Source: Bacteroidetes bacterium HGW-Bacteroidetes-5 (GTDB lineage: Bacteria; Bacteroidota; Bacteroidia; Bacteroidales; UBA932). Taken from it: a DNA stretch of 64,000 bases. The notes below the pieces were generated by a model, which saw only the letters and a list, made by a program, of their open reading frames with translations, was not told the DNA's origin and searched no databases. Shown piece after piece: positions 59,302-64,000 of the stretch. A program made the position numbers and the translations under genes. Position 1 is the first letter of the stretch; every line of letters starts with the position of its first letter. Location: positions 186,001 to 250,000 of the forward strand of contig PHDC01000001.1 in assembly GCA_002842515.1 (NCBI GenBank), in the 5' to 3' direction.

Positions 59302-60714
59302 ATGAAAAAAGCACTGCTACCTCTACTTATTACAATATTTTTTCAGTGTTTTACTTCCGGTTTGCTGTCAAAAAGTTATGGCTTTATTTCAGAGATCCAT
59401 ATTATAGGGAACAACAAAACTAAGGATGTTATAATACTTCGCGAGCTTCCATTTAAAAGAGGAGACCTTATTGATATGGAGAGCCTGGAGTCTATGATGG
59501 AACAAGGGCGCAATAATATCCGGAATCTCTCTCTTTTCAATTTTGTCTATGTATCCCATATTTCAGATCTTGAAAAAGAGCCGGGAAAATATTCAAATAT
59601 TGAAATTGTCATAAGTGTAGATGAGAGATGGTATCATTTCCCATTAATGGGAATATCTCTGGAAGATCGCAATCTGAGTAGTTGGCTTAAGGAACCCAAC
59701 TGGAATAAGGTTACAACAGATCTTGGGTTTAAAATATATAATATGTGGGGTAATAACCAAACTTTCACCGCTGCATACATATTTGGTTACAATAACGGAT
59801 TCAAATTTGAATATTCAAATATTTATATTGACAAAAAGGGCAGACACCTGCTCGACATCTCCCTCTCCCGAAAATATTCCAGAACAGTTAATGCCCTTTC
59901 GATATTGGATAAACCATTTTATCTAAAATCTGACTCATTGCATCTTGAGAACGCATATCAGGCTGCCCTCACCTATACTTTCAGACCCGGAATAAGATTG
60001 AGAAACAGAGTTACCCTTCAGTACGACATATCACGAATTGACTCTATGGTTTTGGCAAACAACATTAGATACTGGGGAAATTCTGAACTAAACAGGAGAG
60101 CTGTTACCTTAATATACGGCATAACCTATGATCAAAGAGATAACATTCAATATCCAATTTATGGTTATTTTATAAACTGCCAACTCAAAGCTTATACAAA
60201 TAGCGATATGTCAATTAAATATGGTCAAATCAAAGGAGATTTTCAATATTATGGAAGTATTTCAGAAAGGTTTAGCCTCTCTGCAAGATTACAATGGGGT
60301 CTTTCTGCAAAAAATGTTGAGGGATACATTTTTGACAAGGCAATTGGATATGAAGATGTTTATCTAAGAGGGTATGAGTTTTATGTTGCAGATGGGCAGC
60401 ATTATGCGACATTATCACCTACGATAAGATACAAGATAATGCCAACAACAATATATCTTCTGAAGTTTCTCTCTTTCCTTCCTAAGTTCAACAGATTACA
60501 CCTTGCAATTTACGGCAAGAGCTATTTTGACACCGGATATTCATACCACAAGTATCAGAACAGTGCAAATACTCTTTCCAATAAGTTACTTATTAGTTGG
60601 GGATTTGGAGTCGATATTGTAACTTACTACGATCTTACCTTTTCGTTTGATTACTCATTTAACCAGTTAAAAGAGGGTGGTTTGTTTGTCTCTTTAAAGA
60701 AACCTCTTCATTAG
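59302..60714 (+). CDS. BamA/TamA-like outer-membrane protein with one POTRA domain
   Basis: 470 residues. Signal peptide (about 1-24), one POTRA domain (about 25-105, ISEIHIIGNNKTKDVIILRELPFKRGDLI), then a beta barrel to the end (Bac_surface_Ag) with YLRGYEFYVADGQHY carrying the RGY motif of the L6 loop. Standard BamA has five POTRAs, so this is a shorter Omp85 paralogue for protein or lipid export, role unknown. ATG 59302 is preferred to the in-frame TTG 59296. Confidence 0.88.
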   Translation: MKKALLPLLITIFFQCFTSGLLSKSYGFISEIHIIGNNKTKDVIILRELPFKRGDLIDMESLESMMEQGRNNIRNLSLFNFVYVSHISDLEKEPGKYSNIEIVISVDERWYHFPLMGISLEDRNLSSWLKEPNWNKVTTDLGFKIYNMWGNNQTFTAAYIFGYNNGFKFEYSNIYIDKKGRHLLDISLSRKYSRTVNALSILDKPFYLKSDSLHLENAYQAALTYTFRPGIRLRNRVTLQYDISRIDSMVLANNIRYWGNSELNRRAVTLIYGITYDQRDNIQYPIYGYFINCQLKAYTNSDMSIKYGQIKGDFQYYGSISERFSLSARLQWGLSAKNVEGYIFDKAIGYEDVYLRGYEFYVADGQHYATLSPTIRYKIMPTTIYLLKFLSFLPKFNRLHLAIYGKSYFDTGYSYHKYQNSANTLSNKLLISWGFGVDIVTYYDLTFSFDYSFNQLKEGGLFVSLKKPLH

Positions 60715-60807
60715 TTTGGCATAAAGATTGACACAAACATATACAAAGATGGGTTTCATTTTAGTCTCCCGTTTATATGACAATTTGACATTAAAGAAAG
60801 AATACTT

Positions 60808-63210
60808 ATGAAGTTTTCAGATATATTTGTGCAGCACACCGTTTCTGATGAGGTGAACATTATACCGATGATGAGTTTAGAGGGAGAGAATGAGTTAAAT
60901 GAATCTGAACTTCCGGATACATTGCCAATAATAGCCTTAAGAAATGCGGTTCTCTTTCCGGAGACAATTATTCCAATTACAGTTGGCAGGGAGAAATCTA
61001 TAAAATTGGTAAGAGAGGCTTATAACGGAAATAAAATTCTTGGAGCTGTCTCTCAGAAAGATGCCAAAATGGAGGACCCAAAACCCGAAGATCTTTTTGA
61101 TATAGGCACCCTTGCAAAAATTATAAAGATCATTGAGATGCCGGATGGAGGAATTACGATTATACTTCAGGGGATGAAGAGATTTCGTGTTCTGGATATT
61201 ATTGGAGTCAACCCATATATTACGGCAAAAGTAAAATACCTTGATGAGGAGAGGAGTAAAAGCACGAAAGAGCTTGAAGCTATTGCAAGCTCCATAAAAG
61301 ATCTTGCTCTTCATATAATCAAACTCTCGCCACATTTACCCCAAGAGGCCGCTTTTGCTATAAAGAATATTGAGGGGTACAGTTTTCTGGTTAACTTTAT
61401 ATCATCCAGTATGGAGCTGGAAAGTATCTCTGACAAAATTGCTCTCCTAAGGGAGAACAAAGTAAAACAGAGGGCTTTAAAGCTTCTTGAGATTCTCAAC
61501 AGGCAGATTGATTTGCTCAAAATCAAGGATGACATTCAACAAAAGGTAAGAAGTGAGATAGATCAGCAACAAAAAGAGTACTACCTTAATAGTCAACTCA
61601 AGACAATTCAGGAGGAGTTGGGTATTAACAGTAATAATCAAGAATTTGCCGAACTCAGGCAACAGGCCATAGATAAGATATGGCCTCAAAATGTATCTGA
61701 AATTTTTGAGAAGGAGATTCAGCGTCTTGAGAGATCAAACCCAAACTCTCCCGACTTCAATGTACAGTTGTCTTATGTGAGATTTCTGGTTGAACTGCCT
61801 TGGAGCGAATGCAGCAAAGATAATCTGGATCTCAAACACGCACAAAAAGTACTGGATGAAGACCATTTCGGTTTAGAAAGCGTTAAAGATCGTATTATTG
61901 AGCACCTGGCTGTTTTAAAACTCAAAGGAGATATGAAATCTCCAATACTCTGTCTTTATGGCCCTCCCGGTGTAGGCAAAACATCTTTGGGAAAATCTAT
62001 TGCTAAAGCACTAGGTAGAAAATACGGGAGAATCTCTTTAGGAGGGCTTCACGATGAGTCCGAAATTAGAGGTCACAGAAGAACATATATAGGTGCAATG
62101 CCCGGAAGGATAATCAGTACGCTTAAGAAATCGGGAACATCAAACCCTCTAATTGTATTAGATGAGATTGATAAAGTGAGCAGCGATTTTCGCGGAGATC
62201 CCGCCTCTGCACTTCTGGAGGTTCTGGACCCGGAACAAAACACAGCTTTTCACGATAACTATTTAGATATAGATTACAATCTGTCTAATGTCCTCTTTAT
62301 CACAACTGCCAACAATATCAGCTCTATACACCCTGCGCTTAAAGACAGAATGGAGCTTATAAATGTTAGCGGATATCTGGCAGAGGAGAAGCGCTATATC
62401 GCAAAGGATCACCTTATACCAAAGCAAATCGAGGCTCACGGATTGGTCCGCAGTCAACTTAAAATCAACAAACAGGGCATTGATACAGTAATAAACGAAT
62501 ACACAAGAGAGTCCGGAGTTAGAGGGCTTGACAGACAAATAGCAAAAATAGCACGAGTGACTGCAAAGAGAGTTGCCCTTGGAGAGAGTCGCCCGGCAGT
62601 TATTGGCAGCAAAGAGGTAAAGGAGATACTTGGGCTTCCTGTTTATCAACCGGATGTACAAAAGGGTAACGAAGCTTCCGGGGTTGTAACAGGACTGGCC
62701 TGGACTCAGAATGGAGGTGAAATTCTCTTTATTGAGTGCAGTCTGAGTAAAGGTAAGGGAATCCTCACAACTACAGGAAACCTCGGAGATGTAATGAAGG
62801 AGTCTGCAACAATTGCATATCAGTATCTTAAAGCGAACCCTCACTTAATGAATATGACAAATAAAGAGTTTTCCGAAAAAGATATTCATATTCACGTTCC
62901 CGAGGGGGCAATTCCAAAGGACGGCCCCTCTGCCGGTATTACAATGGTGAGCGCAATGGCATCTGCTTATATGAAAAGCAGGGTGAAAAGTGGTATTGCT
63001 ATGACCGGTGAGATTACTCTAAGAGGGAAAGTACTCCCTGTAGGTGGTATAAAAGAGAAGATTCTTGCTGCCAAAAGGGCAGGTATTAAGATTGTCATTT
63101 TACCTGCAGATAATGAAAAGGATGTAAAGGATATTAAAGAGATCTATCTCAAAGGTCTTACATTTAAATATATGAGTTCGATTTCGGATGTAGTTGAATT
63201 TATCTTCTAA
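60808..63210 (+). CDS. lon: ATP-dependent protease Lon
   Basis: 800 residues. LON substrate-binding domain (about 38-245, [19 protein letters not shown]), AAA+ domain with Walker A GPPGVGKT (near 385) and sensor residues, and the S16 protease domain with S708 (KDGPSAGI) and the lysine in GGIKEK (near 749). Degrades unfolded and regulatory proteins. 1 nt before ung, so probably cotranscribed. Confidence 0.97.
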   Translation: MKFSDIFVQHTVSDEVNIIPMMSLEGENELNESELPDTLPIIALRNAVLFPETIIPITVGREKSIKLVREAYNGNKILGAVSQKDAKMEDPKPEDLFDIGTLAKIIKIIEMPDGGITIILQGMKRFRVLDIIGVNPYITAKVKYLDEERSKSTKELEAIASSIKDLALHIIKLSPHLPQEAAFAIKNIEGYSFLVNFISSSMELESISDKIALLRENKVKQRALKLLEILNRQIDLLKIKDDIQQKVRSEIDQQQKEYYLNSQLKTIQEELGINSNNQEFAELRQQAIDKIWPQNVSEIFEKEIQRLERSNPNSPDFNVQLSYVRFLVELPWSECSKDNLDLKHAQKVLDEDHFGLESVKDRIIEHLAVLKLKGDMKSPILCLYGPPGVGKTSLGKSIAKALGRKYGRISLGGLHDESEIRGHRRTYIGAMPGRIISTLKKSGTSNPLIVLDEIDKVSSDFRGDPASALLEVLDPEQNTAFHDNYLDIDYNLSNVLFITTANNISSIHPALKDRMELINVSGYLAEEKRYIAKDHLIPKQIEAHGLVRSQLKINKQGIDTVINEYTRESGVRGLDRQIAKIARVTAKRVALGESRPAVIGSKEVKEILGLPVYQPDVQKGNEASGVVTGLAWTQNGGEILFIECSLSKGKGILTTTGNLGDVMKESATIAYQYLKANPHLMNMTNKEFSEKDIHIHVPEGAIPKDGPSAGITMVSAMASAYMKSRVKSGIAMTGEITLRGKVLPVGGIKEKILAAKRAGIKIVILPADNEKDVKDIKEIYLKGLTFKYMSSISDVVEFIF

Positions 63211-63211
63211 T

Positions 63212-63874
63212 ATGGACATTGCAATTGAGAGCTCCTGGAAGAGTGTACTCAAAGATGAGTTTGAGAAGGAGTATTTTATACGACTAACTAAAAGCATTAG
63301 AGATGAAAAGAGTTCCGGAGTTATCATATATCCAAAGGGCTCAAATATCTTCAATGCATTTAACTCAACCCCATTCGATAAAGTAAAGGCAGTAATTCTT
63401 GGACAGGATCCATATCACGGAAAGGGACAAGCTCACGGGTTATCTTTTTCTGTTACAGATGGCACTCCGCTCCCACCCTCTTTACAAAATATCTTCAAAG
63501 AGATAGAGTCAGACTTAGGAGTAACTCCACCCAAATCCGGAAATCTGCAGAGATGGGCAGATCAAGGTGTCTTTCTTCTAAATGCCGTATTGACGGTAAG
63601 AGCAGGTGAGGCAGCATCTCACAGCAAAATCGGGTGGATAGAGTTTACTGATGCAGTTATCCGGCACCTCTCTAATGAGAGAAACGGAATTGTATTTATG
63701 CTCTGGGGAAATTTTGCAAAATCAAAAAAAGATCTTATAGACTCCGGCAAACATTTTATTCTTGAGGCTGCACACCCCTCTCCATTGGCACGGGGTGCTT
63801 TTTTCGGATGCCGCCACTTCTCTGCAACCAATAATATTCTAATCTCACAAGGGAAAGAGCCGATTAACTGGTAA
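63212..63874 (+). CDS. ung: Uracil-DNA glycosylase
   Basis: 220 residues from ATG 63212. GQDPYHGKGQAHGLSFSV (water-activating D in GQDPYH) and HPSPLARGAFFGCRHFSATN (catalytic H, minor-groove loop) define family 1 UDG. Removes uracil from DNA. An in-frame TTG start at 63194 would overlap lon; the ATG 1 nt after the lon stop is preferred. Confidence 0.96.
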   Translation: MDIAIESSWKSVLKDEFEKEYFIRLTKSIRDEKSSGVIIYPKGSNIFNAFNSTPFDKVKAVILGQDPYHGKGQAHGLSFSVTDGTPLPPSLQNIFKEIESDLGVTPPKSGNLQRWADQGVFLLNAVLTVRAGEAASHSKIGWIEFTDAVIRHLSNERNGIVFMLWGNFAKSKKDLIDSGKHFILEAAHPSPLARGAFFGCRHFSATNNILISQGKEPINW

Positions 63875-63887
63875 TAACCGAGATAAT

Positions 63888-64000
63888 CTACTCCCTCTCT
63901 CCAAATATAAGTGAACCAACTCTAATAATTGTGCTACCGTGCTCAAGAGCTATTTTATAGTCCGATGACATTCCCATAGACAATTCACTAAATTGGCTGT
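63888..64000 (-). CDS. YggS/PROSC-type PLP homeostasis protein, C-terminal end
   Basis: The last 37 or so codons are present before the right edge: [20 protein letters not shown], then [16 protein letters not shown] and a TAG stop. LSMGMSxDxxxAxxxGsTxvRiGxxiFGxR is the C-terminal signature of the PLP-binding YggS family. The start lies outside the window. Convergent with ung. Confidence 0.88.
   Translation of the reverse strand, partial: SQFSELSMGMSSDYKIALEHGSTIIRVGSLIFGERE

Noticed and set aside
60715-60807. Heat-shock type promoter before lon
   Set aside because: TTGACA-like sequence at about 60786 has no partner element at suitable spacing and is too near the ATG; no TAnnTTTG box is seen.

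Overview
The window looks like a chromosomal segment from a Bacteroidota bacterium, probably order Bacteroidales. The evidence is a SusC/SusD pair, PUL-style polysaccharide lyases, a low-GC sequence, promoters of the TAnnTTTG (-7) type instead of sigma-70 -35/-10 boxes, few Shine-Dalgarno sequences, a tRNA without encoded CCA, and the small KR-rich AURKAIP1/COX24-type protein next to HU and RNase G. Genus cannot be told from the sequence alone.

Layout. 1-10.4 kb is housekeeping: a large receiver-domain/PEP-synthase-like protein cut by the left edge, hbd-crt (acyl-CoA metabolism), lipA-lipB (lipoate), an acetate transporter, a long PurF-like amidotransferase and an ABC-F ATPase. 10.6-14.7 kb holds an orphan 14-blade propeller sensor kinase and a small lipoprotein, ending in a strong terminator.

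14.8-35.7 kb is a complete alginate utilisation locus. Eleven genes read leftward from 30.6 to 14.8 kb with gaps of only 1-32 nt: PL6, kduI, kduD, two-domain PL6, PL17, kdgF, SDR reductase, susC, susD and two tandem PL38-like lyases. A FadR-type GntR regulator separates them from a rightward operon of esterase, MFS transporter, kdgK and kdgA. The same palindrome (TTGGT-N2-ACCAA) lies in front of both arms, so the regulator very likely controls both. Together the genes cut alginate outside the cell, import it through SusCD, release unsaturated uronate monomers, convert them to KDG by two alternative routes, and split KDPG to pyruvate and glyceraldehyde-3-phosphate. The esterase hints at O-acetylated substrate.

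35.7-38.0 kb is a small patch unlike its surroundings: an ECF sigma factor, a membrane protein, a broken ORF, a secreted protein, four hairpin repeats, a 35-nt copy of part of tRNA-Arg, and the intact tRNA-Arg(TCT).

38.0-64.0 kb is again core-like: DUF368 transporter, TPR protein, acyl-CoA synthetase, an N-domain-less ClpB, queE, two tandem secreted C1 peptidases, pssA, a NagZ-type GH3 with a degenerate beta-lactamase-like tail, phosphoglucomutase, MATE, GT39, a THUMP-like methyltransferase, rng, the 30-residue basic protein, HU, a BamA-like outer-membrane protein, lon, ung, and the end of a YggS-family gene. Three convergent gene pairs overlap at their stop codons.
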